Positions 31,157 to 41,509 of a DNA stretch of 64,000 nucleotides are shown one piece after another. Every line of letters starts with the position of its first letter. Within the stretch, counting starts at the first letter, position 1. The position numbers and the translations under genes were made by a program. The notes beneath the pieces were generated by a model. That model saw only the letters and a list, made by a program, of their open reading frames with translations, ran no database searches and was not told the origin of the DNA. This DNA is from Bdellovibrionales bacterium. Its GTDB lineage: Bacteria > Bdellovibrionota > Bdellovibrionia > Bdellovibrionales > UBA1609. The stretch spans positions 1-64,000 of the forward strand of contig JADZEO010000059.1 in assembly GCA_020850475.1 (NCBI GenBank), read 5' to 3'.

Positions 31157-33010
31157 ATGACCAAAGAACCCCAGGCGAAAGCCACAGAAGAGGTTATCAA
31201 GGCACTTTCTGTCGACGAGCAGTTGGCCGTCGTAAAGGAAGAAATTCAACGCCTTACAAAGGCCGCGAAAGACAGAGGTGCAATCACGATCGAAGAGATC
31301 AACGAGTCTCTGCCGCCGGAAATTATTGCGGCTTCAGTTCTCGATCACCTCATGCAGTCGATGGAGCTGGCGGGTGTAAATATTACTGAACCGTCAGAAA
31401 ATAAGAAAGAGGAAGAGGACGGCGAGAGCTTTTTCCTCGACGACTCCGCGTCTAACGCCAAGGAAGAACAAGAAGAAGAGGAAGAAGTCGCAGATACCCG
31501 CAGTAATGACCCCGTTCGTCTTTATTTGCGCAAGATGGGCTCGGTTTCTCTGCTTACTCGCGAGGGCGAAGTTGAAATCGCCCGCCGCATTGAGCAGGGC
31601 GAGCGCGAAATCGTTCGCGCCATTCTTAAATCTCCAATTGGTATTTCTGAGATCATTCAGCTGGGTCAACGCCTCGATGCCGGCCGCATTAAGGTAAAAG
31701 CTATTTTCCGCGGTCTTGAGGACGAAGAAACCCAATACGATGAGAACGAGTACATCGAGAAAATTCACGAGCTCATCGGGCACGTCAAAAAATACGAGAA
31801 AAAGGTCAAGCGGCTCTTCCCGATTATCATGGAAGGCAAAGCCGATACCGCCGAATACAAAGCGGCGGATGAAGAACTGGAAAAGGCCAACTCCGAGCTG
31901 ATGCTCAAGTTCGAGTCGATCAACTTTAATCGCAAGACCATCAATCGCATCGTGATTAAGTTCCGCAACTTGCGAAATCGTATGCAAGAGCTGCGCAACC
32001 GCGTGAAGGAAGCCTGCAAGTATACGTTCACGAACGATCTCGAAGCGCTGGCTCAGCGTTACAAAGTCGTTGAGAGCAGTGACCAAGAAATGGCTCGCAT
32101 GACTCGCGAGATGGGTCTGACTTTTAACCAATTCCGCGCCTACTACAGCCGCGCCAAAGACGCCGCTGTTCGCGTGGATCGCCTTCACCAAGAAACTGAA
32201 ATGACCTTTGATGCCATTCGCGACACCTACACTGCCATTTGGCGCGGTGAGCGCGAAGCCGACAAAGCCAAGGCTGAACTGGTTGAAGCCAACCTGCGTT
32301 TGGTGGTGTCAATCGCCAAAAAGTACACCAATCGCGGCTTGCAGTTCTTGGATTTAATCCAAGAGGGCAACATCGGTTTGATGAAAGCCGTGGATAAGTT
32401 TGAATACCGTCGCGGTTATAAATTTTCGACCTATGCCACTTGGTGGATTCGCCAAGCCATTACTCGGGCTATTGCCGATCAAGCGCGCACCATTCGCATC
32501 CCTGTGCACATGATTGAAACAATCAACAAGTTGGTTCGTACTTCTCGTTATCTCACTCAGGAGCTCGGCCGTGAGCCTATGCCCGAGGAGATTGCCGAGA
32601 AAATGGACATGCCGGTCGATAAGGTGCGCAAGGTTTTGAAAATCGCCAAAGAGCCGATCAGTCTCGAAACTCCCGTCGGTGAGGAAGAAGACTCACATCT
32701 GGGAGATTTTATCGAAGACAAAAAGGTCATCAATCCGGCCGAAGCCATTGTGAACCTCAATCTCGCCGAGCAAACCCGTCGAGTTTTGAGCACTCTCACC
32801 GCCCGCGAAGAAAAAGTTCTTCGGATGCGTTTTGGTATTGGTGAAGAAAGCGACCATACTCTCGAAGAAGTGGGTCAAGACTTTAACGTCACTCGTGAGC
32901 GGATTCGTCAGATTGAAGCCAAAGCTCTGCGCAAACTGCGCCACCCCAGCCGTTCTAACAAGCTTAAAGCTTTTATAGAAGGGAGCAGCAACACTGACTC
33001 CGAACGTTGA
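31157..33010 (+). CDS. rpoD: RNA polymerase primary sigma factor RpoD
   Basis: [30 protein letters not shown]; region 2 [39 protein letters not shown]; region 4 [25 protein letters not shown]. Confidence 0.97.
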   Translation: MTKEPQAKATEEVIKALSVDEQLAVVKEEIQRLTKAAKDRGAITIEEINESLPPEIIAASVLDHLMQSMELAGVNITEPSENKKEEEDGESFFLDDSASNAKEEQEEEEEVADTRSNDPVRLYLRKMGSVSLLTREGEVEIARRIEQGEREIVRAILKSPIGISEIIQLGQRLDAGRIKVKAIFRGLEDEETQYDENEYIEKIHELIGHVKKYEKKVKRLFPIIMEGKADTAEYKAADEELEKANSELMLKFESINFNRKTINRIVIKFRNLRNRMQELRNRVKEACKYTFTNDLEALAQRYKVVESSDQEMARMTREMGLTFNQFRAYYSRAKDAAVRVDRLHQETEMTFDAIRDTYTAIWRGEREADKAKAELVEANLRLVVSIAKKYTNRGLQFLDLIQEGNIGLMKAVDKFEYRRGYKFSTYATWWIRQAITRAIADQARTIRIPVHMIETINKLVRTSRYLTQELGREPMPEEIAEKMDMPVDKVRKVLKIAKEPISLETPVGEEEDSHLGDFIEDKKVINPAEAIVNLNLAEQTRRVLSTLTAREEKVLRMRFGIGEESDHTLEEVGQDFNVTRERIRQIEAKALRKLRHPSRSNKLKAFIEGSSNTDSER

Positions 33011-33092
33011 AAGGATGGCGCTGGAGACGGCGAGGGCTGATCGGGAAGCCCGCAACAAGATGAAACGAAAAACAAGAGAAGCTCAGGTCAGA

Positions 33093-33169
33093 GGGGGCTT
33101 AGCTTAGTTGGTTAAAGCAGCCGGCTCATAACCGGCGGATCCCAGGTTCGAGCCCTGGAGCCCCTACCA
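33093..33169 (+). tRNA. tRNA-Met(CAT) (Ile2 not excluded)
   Basis: GGGGGCTTAGCTTAGTTGGTTAAAGCAGCCGGCTCATAACCGGCGGATCCCAGGTTCGAGCCCTGGAGCCCCTACCA cloverleaf. Confidence 0.93.
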
Positions 33170-33192
33170 AATTCGACTCACCCAAACGTCGA
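33170..33192. repeat. direct repeat, copy 1
   Basis: AATTCGACTCACCCAAACGTCGA, immediately after the tRNA CCA; identical to 34659-34681. Confidence 0.85.
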
Positions 33193-33243
33193 GAACCGAA
33201 AACAGCCCTCCAGAATCAAAGTGACACTGGGTTTTGTTCGGCT

Positions 33244-33259
33244 TGGCACGTAAATTGAA
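33244..33259 (+). promoter_or_regulatory. sigma54-like -24/-12 promoter
   Basis: TGGCACGTAAATTGAA; -24 element perfect, spacing correct, -12 GC is GA. Confidence 0.45.
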
Positions 33260-33305
33260 ATAATATTCGGGTGATTTACCTAAGCTTATTACTTGGAGGA
33301 TCTGT

Positions 33306-33896
33306 GTGGATAAAATTAAAAGTCTTGGATTACTTTTTTTGCCACTCATTTTTTGTGGTGAAATTGCATCCGCACAAATCGATGAAGAGTACGCTAAGTT
33401 TCAGTTAATTTGTGCCTCTAAAGGCCTTACGGATTTAGCGTCGGAGATTCTGGCCACTTCACAACTTCTAAGTACCCAGTACGGAGATATCCAATACAAA
33501 CATGGCTGCACATCTAAAGAAGCAAGTGAATCAAACAGGACAACTATAGATTGTTTTGGGTCCTACATGTCTGGTTTGGTAGCTCAACTAAGGGAGGCCA
33601 ACAATGACCGCAAAAGAAAAATGGAATCTTCGGCAACCAATTTACAAGATCTTTCCGACTGTCTAAAATTAAAAGCTAAATCTGAACAACGAAAAAATCC
33701 TTATACGAATGTGGAAGTTGAGAGACTCCTTAAGAACGGTGAGTTCACACTAAATTACCAATTATTGGATTGTCGACAGTCTGAAATGGTCTTGAGCAGT
33801 TTTTATAGCTTGTCTAAATTTTCTGACGATTTAATTTTGCCTCAGGTTTTATCTGAGAAAGTTAGAACCTGTAGAAGTTCTGCCAAAAAAAAGTAA
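33306..33896 (+). CDS. uncharacterised secreted protein
   Basis: GTG start with SD TTGGAGGA, signal peptide SLGLLFLPLIFCGEIASAQ. Confidence 0.65.
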   Translation: MDKIKSLGLLFLPLIFCGEIASAQIDEEYAKFQLICASKGLTDLASEILATSQLLSTQYGDIQYKHGCTSKEASESNRTTIDCFGSYMSGLVAQLREANNDRKRKMESSATNLQDLSDCLKLKAKSEQRKNPYTNVEVERLLKNGEFTLNYQLLDCRQSEMVLSSFYSLSKFSDDLILPQVLSEKVRTCRSSAKKK

Positions 33897-34102
33897 GTCC
33901 TCTGCGACATTAAGACCATATCTAAAACATGAGTTTTGATAGAAAGCTTCAACGATGCTGAGCTTTTTTCCTTGAGGACCGTCCGGAAGTCAGCGCTCGC
34001 GTAAATTTTGAACAGAGAAAGGCGTGGCTTATTTGGCGCCTTCAGGTCTAAAGTCGGATTATTGAGATTGAGTCCACGAACGATTGTTCCGATATAATTT
34101 GG

Positions 34103-34600
34103 ATGAGCGAACCAAGAGTAAATGGGCCAAAGAACACTCAGAAGGCTGTCAAACACCAATCGACCAAGAAAGTAAGTCGGCAGGATCAACAAGACTTGCC
34201 CACTTTTATACTGATTCTTGTTATGGCCATTTTTTTTGCACTTCGGCTTTTCTTTAAGCGTGGAGTTCGAAGGCGATTAAGTGAAGACGGCTATGTACTA
34301 AAGAAAACAGACTCTGGAGTTCAGTACGAACATCGACAGATCGCTGAGGAAATTTTAGGTCGGCGTTTATTGCCTGGTGAGGTTGTTCATCACATTAATG
34401 GCAAGCGAGCAGATAATAGGCCGTCAAATTTATGCGTTATGAGTAGTCGCGATCATGACCGCTATCACGAATGGTATGATTGGATTTACAAAAACTACGG
34501 CAACTATCCCAGAAGAGAGACCCAACTAAAGAAGCTTCGGGAAAGTTTTAACGGCATAATCCTTGAAGAGTTTGTTAGTAAGCGCACTGGATCTTGGTAA
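34103..34600 (+). CDS. HNH endonuclease-like protein with N-terminal TM segment
   Basis: YEHRQIAEEILGRRLLPGEVVHHINGKRADNRPSNLCVMSSRDHDRYH (HNH_3-type); TM LPTFILILVMAIFFALRLFF. Confidence 0.75.
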   Translation: MSEPRVNGPKNTQKAVKHQSTKKVSRQDQQDLPTFILILVMAIFFALRLFFKRGVRRRLSEDGYVLKKTDSGVQYEHRQIAEEILGRRLLPGEVVHHINGKRADNRPSNLCVMSSRDHDRYHEWYDWIYKNYGNYPRRETQLKKLRESFNGIILEEFVSKRTGSW

Positions 34601-34658
34601 ACCGTGATTATGAATTGGATTAAGTTCGGTGGCTAACGGGACGTTGAAATCCTTAAAG

Positions 34659-34681
34659 AATTCGACTCACCCAAACGTCGA
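34659..34681. repeat. direct repeat, copy 2
   Basis: AATTCGACTCACCCAAACGTCGA, identical to 33170-33192. Confidence 0.85.
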
Positions 34682-34788
34682 AGACCTTGGCCCAGAGGAT
34701 CAATGTCTCTATATGAGACGAAACTCTTAAAAAAAGATGCCCAGATCCAGCCCCCACCAAGTCTTGGTCGTGCTACAATTGAAACAGC

Positions 34789-35964
34789 GTGAAATCGATC
34801 CTGCGTACACCCATTCCATGGCTGCTGCTCGTAGCTGTTTTGACAGCTATTTCCTTTCAGAATTGCAGCTCTTCGTTGGACGTAAAATCACCTCCACCGC
34901 AGGAAGCTCAGCATGAACAAACGGAAGAAGCCTGCAAGACTCTGCATTGCCAAGCTGGAAAGTTCAATTTGTTCGTGGCCGACATTGATGGTTCCAATGT
35001 TCAACTGATCAAGAAGAGCTCTTATCAGGATATGACCCACCCCCGCGTTTCAGCAGACAAACAGTGGATCGTGTACACAACTTACAATAATCGAGATAAC
35101 GACAACTGCGGCACGATGAAGTTGGGTTTTGAAAACTCCGAGCTCCGCGCAATCAGATTTAACGGCCAAGACGATAAATCAGTCGTTGCTCCCGAAGCGG
35201 GTGTGTTTAATACCAATGCCTACTTCCTCGGAACGACCAATACTTTTTCTTATCTGTCGGGACCCGCTTCAGGTCTTAAATTGATGCGCCAAACAGTTGA
35301 TGCCGGCATGAATAAGCTGGGAGGACCAACCCAGATTCCGGTGCCTTCTTCGATATTGCCGTTGGATCCGGCACCCCACCTCGCGACTAACAAGATCGTG
35401 TTTCCAGGGGTGTTCTTCCACCCGTCCTATGGTGGATATATAAAGAGTCTCTTTCTTATGAATTACTCGGATGGGACCGGCTTAATTGGATTAACTTTGG
35501 GTCGTGACCACACCAATGGCCTCATCGTTTGCCGATCACCGTCTTGCGACGACATTATGGAGAACGACCCCAAGATCTCTCCCGATGGCTCCAAAGTGGC
35601 CTTCATGCGAAATGCCGCCAAGTCTGGAGCCAATGGCTTTGGCTGGCATCTGTTCGTCGTCAATGTCAGTAATCCCTATGCCGAGGTCGACATCTCCTAT
35701 AAGCACTTGGGTGCTAACATTTTGCTCAATGACTCGCTCCCGGAGTGGGTAAATAACGATTTGCTCATTTTTTCACATATTGAAGTTAAGACGGAAACCG
35801 AGATGAAACGGTTCATCTATGTCACCACACCTACGGGAGGCCAACGAACCAAGCTTCCCCTTCCTGAGGGCTTTCTATACGCTGACGTCTTTCCCTTCAA
35901 AGACTCCTCTGGAAAACAAAAGATCGTCGTTTCTGCGGAAAAAATCGGAACCCCCTGTGACTGA
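34789..35964 (+). CDS. TolB/PD40 beta-propeller-like lipoprotein
   Basis: Lipoprotein signal WLLLVAVLTAISFQNCSSS; propeller-like NLFVADIDGSNVQLIKKSSYQDMTHPRVSADKQWIVYTT and DPKISPDGSKVAFMR. Confidence 0.7.
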   Translation: MKSILRTPIPWLLLVAVLTAISFQNCSSSLDVKSPPPQEAQHEQTEEACKTLHCQAGKFNLFVADIDGSNVQLIKKSSYQDMTHPRVSADKQWIVYTTYNNRDNDNCGTMKLGFENSELRAIRFNGQDDKSVVAPEAGVFNTNAYFLGTTNTFSYLSGPASGLKLMRQTVDAGMNKLGGPTQIPVPSSILPLDPAPHLATNKIVFPGVFFHPSYGGYIKSLFLMNYSDGTGLIGLTLGRDHTNGLIVCRSPSCDDIMENDPKISPDGSKVAFMRNAAKSGANGFGWHLFVVNVSNPYAEVDISYKHLGANILLNDSLPEWVNNDLLIFSHIEVKTETEMKRFIYVTTPTGGQRTKLPLPEGFLYADVFPFKDSSGKQKIVVSAEKIGTPCD

Positions 35965-36008
35965 GGTTCGTAGATTTTTTCCATTCCCTCGGAACAGTCT
36001 TTTTTAAT

Positions 36009-36743
36009 TCACTTTTTGATCGAATGCATGGGCAGCTTGCCGCTGTTGTAGATCACTTCGCACTCGCCGCAGAGGTGAAAGGACAGCCCATTGAGGTACA
36101 GGGTATTGTCAGTGTCGGCGGCTCGTTGAGCGGCCTCCGCTTGAGGCGGGATCAAGTCCAGCTGATAACAGGACTCAAGCTTCTCTCGTCCGTACCAACC
36201 GGTAAAAGCCAATTCACTGACGGGTTGGTAGGTTTCTCGGTTAGCCCATTTCTTGTTAATGATTTGATAACTGGGAATCTCTTCTTCCTCTTCTACGGCG
36301 AGCAAACTCAGAGCCTCATCGGAGCCGAGCACATAGAGCAAATCAAATAACTGACTGGGTTCTTGAGAGAAATTAAAGCGAACCACAACTTGAGCTCCCT
36401 CACGAAAGACCACCACTTCGCGAGGATTGAGAAATTGAGCAATCAGACTCTCCGTTAAGGTCCCCGGGCTCGAGCTTGCCTCATAGGAGACGATGGAAAG
36501 AGGAATCATCCACTTCACCGGCTTGTCGCTTTCATACAAAATGCTGCGCGCCCGAAAGGTCACCGTACCCGAGAGCCGGTTATCAACAACTCGATTGCTA
36601 CCGGGCACGACACTGACCTCACGCCCGCTGATTCGGCACAGGAGATCGACCTCGGTGTATTCCTTGGCTTGGACCAAAGGACCGAACAAGAGAGTAAAAA
36701 TCGGCAAAATGAGAAGAGCCGCGCGACGCTTCGGGTAAGTCAT
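36009..36743 (-). CDS. uncharacterised secreted protein
   Basis: Signal peptide RRAALLILPIFTLLFGPLVQAKE. Confidence 0.6.
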   Translation of the reverse strand: MTYPKRRAALLILPIFTLLFGPLVQAKEYTEVDLLCRISGREVSVVPGSNRVVDNRLSGTVTFRARSILYESDKPVKWMIPLSIVSYEASSSPGTLTESLIAQFLNPREVVVFREGAQVVVRFNFSQEPSQLFDLLYVLGSDEALSLLAVEEEEEIPSYQIINKKWANRETYQPVSELAFTGWYGREKLESCYQLDLIPPQAEAAQRAADTDNTLYLNGLSFHLCGECEVIYNSGKLPMHSIKK

Positions 36744-36856
36744 TGGAGCCTTTCCGTTAGTGATCGCAGTATAGAGTTTGAACTGAAAAAATAAAGGGCC
36801 CTTGTAAAGGATTCAGGGTTAGGGCAAATTTTGATACTGACTGTCGCTGATTTGAC

Positions 36857-37399
36857 GTGGTCTCGAGAGACAGCGCCAACCAGTCCCCTTCGAGAAAGGA
36901 CTTTTTTGTGTGGCTTCGGTTCTTTATTAGCAGTGTTTTATTAGCGACTCTTGCTTCGATCAATTTGACGGTGACAACAGCCTTTGCCGCCGACGGAACT
37001 CCGCCGAAAACTCAGCCACGAGAAGGCATAAACCCTGGACCGAAATTGGAGTCGACGATGCTCAAATACAACGTGCCTTTTGGCAACAAGCAGACCCCCG
37101 ACAACACCCTGTTTGCGTTTGCAGATTTTAAGCTCACTTTTGTACACCAGGTTAAACTCAGCGACGATGAAATGAAACAAAGAGCGAAGTCGCAAAAAGA
37201 GGGCGTTGATGGCGGGGACTCGATGCTCGCCCCATCCCATCACTTTAAAATCGAAACTTTGTTTGGTGAGGTCATTGGGGAATACGACCTTCGTCAAGTT
37301 CCCTACCATCACATTCATTTCTCGGCGAACAGTATGAAGTTTCAATTAAGCAACTCCACTAATCACGACGGCCGCTGGATCGTCGAAACTCTTAAGTAA
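36857..37399 (+). CDS. uncharacterised secreted protein
   Basis: Signal-like WLRFFISSVLLATLASINLTVTTAFAAD; a GTG at 36908 with upstream GAGAAAGGA is a plausible true start. Confidence 0.55.
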   Translation: MVSRDSANQSPSRKDFFVWLRFFISSVLLATLASINLTVTTAFAADGTPPKTQPREGINPGPKLESTMLKYNVPFGNKQTPDNTLFAFADFKLTFVHQVKLSDDEMKQRAKSQKEGVDGGDSMLAPSHHFKIETLFGEVIGEYDLRQVPYHHIHFSANSMKFQLSNSTNHDGRWIVETLK

Positions 37400-37492
37400 A
37401 ATAATTTGCTCTCCCCTGGTCCTCCGTGCCGTTGCAATTACACCTGTGTTCGTTAAGCTATTGACTCAATAAATCAACGCGGAGGCTGTTCA

Positions 37493-38026
37493 GTGAAACT
37501 TTTTAGCAATTTATCTCCATGGGTATTGGTCGTGACCGTGGTTGTTTCCGGTTCACTTGTGGCTCAAGCTAAACCCAAAAAAGCCGCTTCGGCCAAAGAA
37601 AAATCCACTTCGGCGGCGACCCTGACTCCCGAACAGCAAGCCAAATTTGACGAGTGGCAAAAATATATAAACGACATGGACAATAGTTATGCGAAGTACC
37701 CTGTCGATATGTGCGGTTATGAAATGCCGATCACCATGGACAAAGCGATGGTAGAACCATTTATGAAAGCCAATGCCAACGCCGAGCTTTATTGTGAAGA
37801 GGTGCGCACCAAGCTTTCGACGATTTGTCGTAATGCGGCTGAACTCGGCAACAAGAACAAAGAAAAGATCACTAAGTTAGTGAAGAAGATCTCATGTCTC
37901 AACGGCAAAAAAGAAACCGACGTGGGCTTCGAAGCCAAGGGCGGAGAGTTGAAAGTCTATTTAGGGCCCAAAGCTGCTAACATCAGCGAAGAAGTCCTCA
38001 AATTTATTGATTCACAAAAGAATTAA
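37493..38026 (+). CDS. uncharacterised secreted protein
   Basis: GTG start, signal peptide LSPWVLVVTVVVSGSLVAQAK. Confidence 0.6.
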   Translation: MKLFSNLSPWVLVVTVVVSGSLVAQAKPKKAASAKEKSTSAATLTPEQQAKFDEWQKYINDMDNSYAKYPVDMCGYEMPITMDKAMVEPFMKANANAELYCEEVRTKLSTICRNAAELGNKNKEKITKLVKKISCLNGKKETDVGFEAKGGELKVYLGPKAANISEEVLKFIDSQKN

Positions 38027-38085
38027 AGGTCCGTGCTGATGGCGCAGCAGTGTGCTTGGGCGGGTCGACGGTGGAACGGTTTCAG

Positions 38086-38826
38086 CTAGATTTCGCCGAG
38101 ATAGGCTTTGCGAATCTCATCTGATTCGAGAAGTTCGCGGGCCCGTCCTTGCAGCTTGAGGGTTCCTGTTTCGAGGACCAAACCTCGATGAGCCACTTGC
38201 AGAGCCTGCATGGCATTCTGCTCGACCAATAAAATGGTCACGCCCCGCTTGTTAATATCCTGAACCACTTGAAAAATGGTTTCGATCACTCGGGGTGCCA
38301 GACCCATGCTGGGCTCGTCGAGCAACAAAAACTCAGGATGGCTCATCAGCGCCCGGGCAATGGCGAGCATTTGCTGTTCGCCCCCGGAAAGAGTGCCCGC
38401 ATTTTGTTTGCGCCGATCCTTGAGGCGCGGAAACAACTCAAACGCCTTGTTGAGATCTTCTTGATAATCTTTCGCCTTTCCAACCACCCAAGCGCCCAAA
38501 TCCAAATTTTCCTCAACCGAAAGATTAAGAAAAATCCCCCGCCCCTCCGGCACCTGACACAAGCGTTTTTGAACGATCGTATGCGCCGGCATCGTCGAAA
38601 TTTTTTCGCCCTTAAACCAAACTTCACCCTTCGTCGTCCGGAGTAATCCAGAAATTGTTCTTAAAATAGTGGTTTTGCCGGCTCCGTTGGCGCCCAGCAA
38701 ACAAACGATCTCGCCTGGAGCAACCGCAAAACTCACGCCCCGAACGGCGTTAATGGCTCCGTAGTTGACGGCTAAGTCCTTTACTTCGAGCATGGGAGTT
38801 GTTCCCGTCGCCGCCGCACTATTCAT
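38086..38826 (-). CDS. livF: branched-chain amino acid ABC transporter ATP-binding protein
   Basis: LLGANGAGKTTILRTISGLL, TLSGGEQQMLAIARALMSHPEFLLLDEPSMGLAP. Confidence 0.93.
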   Translation of the reverse strand: MNSAAATGTTPMLEVKDLAVNYGAINAVRGVSFAVAPGEIVCLLGANGAGKTTILRTISGLLRTTKGEVWFKGEKISTMPAHTIVQKRLCQVPEGRGIFLNLSVEENLDLGAWVVGKAKDYQEDLNKAFELFPRLKDRRKQNAGTLSGGEQQMLAIARALMSHPEFLLLDEPSMGLAPRVIETIFQVVQDINKRGVTILLVEQNAMQALQVAHRGLVLETGTLKLQGRARELLESDEIRKAYLGEI

Positions 38827-39598
38827 GATAGGCCTTCCCGAGATAAGCCTCGATCACTTTAGGGTCTCGCGCGATTTCCTTGGGCGAGCCTTCGGCAATT
38901 TTTACGCCGTAATCAAGGACGGCGATCCTCTCGCAAATTCCCATCACCAGCTTCATATCGTGTTCAATTAACAAGACCGTCAAACCATAACGAGTGCGAA
39001 GCTCGCGAATGGTCGACATGAGGCTTTGTGTTTCTTGAGGATTAAGTCCCGCCGCTGGCTCATCGAGCAAAAGAATTTGCGCGCCGGTCGACAGAGCCCG
39101 GGCGATTTCGAGCCGGCGCTGGTCACCATATGGCAAATTTTTTGCCAACTCCTCGGCCCGATCATGTAAACCTAAGTCTTTAAGCCAAGTCATCGCCATT
39201 TGCTGGCGCTCCTCTTCGACTCGCAAAAAAGACGGAGTGCGAATCAAAGATCGGAAAAAACCAAAGTGATGAAATCGCGGATTCACGTCGCTCGCCACCA
39301 ACAGGTTTTCAATGACTGAAAGTTCTTTGAACAAGCGGATGTTCTGAAAAGTGCGCGCCATCCCCTGGCGAGTCACGGCGAAGGCTTTAAGACCCGTAAT
39401 CTCGCTTGTACCGCAAAGAATCTTACCCTTGGTGGGTTCGTAAACTCCGGTGATCAAATTAAAAACCGTGGTTTTGCCGGCACCGTTAGGACCAATGAGT
39501 CCAAAAATCGATCCTTTGGGAATTGCTAAATTCAGATCCGTGACGACTTTAAGCCCACCAAACTGAATTGATAAATTCTGTGTCTCAAGTGCGTTCAT
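38819..39598 (-). CDS. livG: branched-chain amino acid ABC transporter ATP-binding protein
   Basis: LIGPNGAGKTTVFNLITGVYEPTKG, ARTFQNIRLF, DEPAAGLNPQET. Confidence 0.93.
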   Translation of the reverse strand: MNALETQNLSIQFGGLKVVTDLNLAIPKGSIFGLIGPNGAGKTTVFNLITGVYEPTKGKILCGTSEITGLKAFAVTRQGMARTFQNIRLFKELSVIENLLVASDVNPRFHHFGFFRSLIRTPSFLRVEEERQQMAMTWLKDLGLHDRAEELAKNLPYGDQRRLEIARALSTGAQILLLDEPAAGLNPQETQSLMSTIRELRTRYGLTVLLIEHDMKLVMGICERIAVLDYGVKIAEGSPKEIARDPKVIEAYLGKAYHE

Positions 39599-40593
39599 GC
39601 GGATTTACCCGTCGGACGTCGCCGCCAAAAATCTTTAAGCTCGCGTGTCCCCAGCAAGCCGTTTGGTCGCAACAACATCAAGCCGATCAATATCAACGAG
39701 TAAATGATCATGCGCAAATCCACTTGCGTGTACTCCGCCAAGTCGCGCAGGTACTCCCGCAGTAAGGTCAGCAGAACCGCTGCCACCACTGAGCCCGACA
39801 AACTCCCCATTCCACCCAAAACCACCATAATGACAATTTCAAAGCTGCGATTAAAATCAAACGCCGCCGGACTCAAGATCGTTAGATAGTGCCCATAGAG
39901 TCCGCCCGCGATGCCCGCAAAAAAAGCCCCTATCGCAAAGGCGCGGACTTTGGCTTGAGTGGTGTTAACGCCCATGCTTTCCGCCGCGACTTCGTCCTCG
40001 CGAACGGCCAAGAGAGCGCGCCCATGATTCGAGCGAATGAGCCGCCAAATGACAAATACGGTCACCACCACGCACAGATAAACCAACAGGAAGGAGGTGA
40101 TGCGAGGAATGCCCGACAGTCCCCGAGCGCCACCAAGAAAATCGAGGTTCAGAAGACTCACTCGGATAATTTCTCCGAAACCCAGAGTAACAATCGCCAA
40201 ATAGTCGCCTTTGAGACGTAGACTGGGAAGTCCGACTAAGAAACCGACAACTCCACTCAATAGGCCGCCAAAAACGAGCGCTCCAACTAAAATCACTTGC
40301 GCTATGAACGTGCCGTCACTCAAATCGATCCCGGCATTTCGCAAAGCGAGGGTCGCCCAGGCTGCGGCATAGGCGCCGACCGCCATAAAACCCGCGTGAC
40401 CAATCGAAAACTGACCGGTAAAGCCATTAACAAGATTGAGACTTACCGCCAGCACAATGTTGATTCCGGCAAACACTAAGATCTCAGAAAGTGTGGACGG
40501 CAAAATCGGCACAATCAAAAAGTGGGTTGCCGCCATGGTCAAGAGGGCCACAAGCCACGGCACCAATCCTTTGAGTGTTGCTGAGCCCATCAC
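39595..40593 (-). CDS. livM: branched-chain amino acid ABC transporter permease
   Basis: Multi-TM; NLVNGFTGQFSIGHAGFMAVGAYAAA, GLPSLRLKGDYLAIVTLGFGEIIRV. Confidence 0.92.
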   Translation of the reverse strand: MMGSATLKGLVPWLVALLTMAATHFLIVPILPSTLSEILVFAGINIVLAVSLNLVNGFTGQFSIGHAGFMAVGAYAAAWATLALRNAGIDLSDGTFIAQVILVGALVFGGLLSGVVGFLVGLPSLRLKGDYLAIVTLGFGEIIRVSLLNLDFLGGARGLSGIPRITSFLLVYLCVVVTVFVIWRLIRSNHGRALLAVREDEVAAESMGVNTTQAKVRAFAIGAFFAGIAGGLYGHYLTILSPAAFDFNRSFEIVIMVVLGGMGSLSGSVVAAVLLTLLREYLRDLAEYTQVDLRMIIYSLILIGLMLLRPNGLLGTRELKDFWRRRPTGKSA

Positions 40594-40594
40594 T

Positions 40595-41497
40595 TTAGAC
40601 CTTTTCTCGCAGATTTTGACCCATGAGACCTTGCGGCCTGAATAGCAAAATCAAAATGAGTAAGCCAAAGGCGAGAGCATCACGAAAGGTGGAGCGACCA
40701 AAAGCCACCACAAACTCTTCAGAGAGTCCCAGAAGAAGGGCCCCAATCACTGCGCCGACCACGTTGCCAATGCCACCAACGACCGCGGCCACGAACGCCT
40801 TAAGTCCTGGCATGACTCCCATGAGAGGATCAATTTTGGGATAGATGAGTCCCACCAAAACTCCGGCAGCTCCGGCTAAGGCTGAGCCAATCATAAACGT
40901 GGCCGAAATCACCAGATCCGTGGGAATTCCCATTAACCGAGCGGTGTCGCGAGAAAAGCTCACCGCTCGCATCGCTCGACCCAAGCGGGTGCCAAAAATA
41001 ATGTACTGGAGAAGTAACATCAAGACCACGGCGATCACTGCGACGATCATTTGCAGTGGATTGACTTGCAAGCCACCAACGGACCACTCTCCCGCGGGTT
41101 GATAAATTTGGGGATAAAACTTGGGATCGGCGCCAAATCCCAGCTGACCCGAAAACTGCAGAAACAATGACACGCCCACGGCGGTGATGAGAGCGTTGAT
41201 GCCTGAGGCTCCCCGCAACGGACGATAGGCAAATCGCTCAATTACAAAGCCAATGACCGCACAACCTGCCATCGCCACAATCATGACGAGTAGCAAGTTC
41301 ATGAAACTCGGATTTTGATCCAGCTGAAACATCCGCGAAGTGTAATAACCAATGAAGGCGCCCATCATGTACACTTCGCTGTGGGCGAAGTTAATCAACC
41401 GCAGAACCCCATAGACCATGGTGTAACCGAGCGCGATGAGCGCGTAGATGCTACCGAGGGACAGGCCGTTGATCACATGTTGAAAAAAATCAATCAT
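40595..41497 (-). CDS. livH: branched-chain amino acid ABC transporter permease
   Basis: INGLSLGSIYALIALGYTMVYGVLRLINFAHSEVYMMGAF. Confidence 0.93.
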   Translation of the reverse strand: MIDFFQHVINGLSLGSIYALIALGYTMVYGVLRLINFAHSEVYMMGAFIGYYTSRMFQLDQNPSFMNLLLVMIVAMAGCAVIGFVIERFAYRPLRGASGINALITAVGVSLFLQFSGQLGFGADPKFYPQIYQPAGEWSVGGLQVNPLQMIVAVIAVVLMLLLQYIIFGTRLGRAMRAVSFSRDTARLMGIPTDLVISATFMIGSALAGAAGVLVGLIYPKIDPLMGVMPGLKAFVAAVVGGIGNVVGAVIGALLLGLSEEFVVAFGRSTFRDALAFGLLILILLFRPQGLMGQNLREKV

Positions 41498-41509
41498 TAC
41501 GCCGCGTCC

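Noticed and set aside
31394-32191. 265-aa minus-strand ORF
   Set aside because: Antisense to the conserved rpoD coding sequence; a codon-bias shadow ORF.
33842-34192. 116-aa minus-strand ORF inside the repeat-bounded segment
   Set aside because: Overlaps the ends of both better-supported plus-strand genes.
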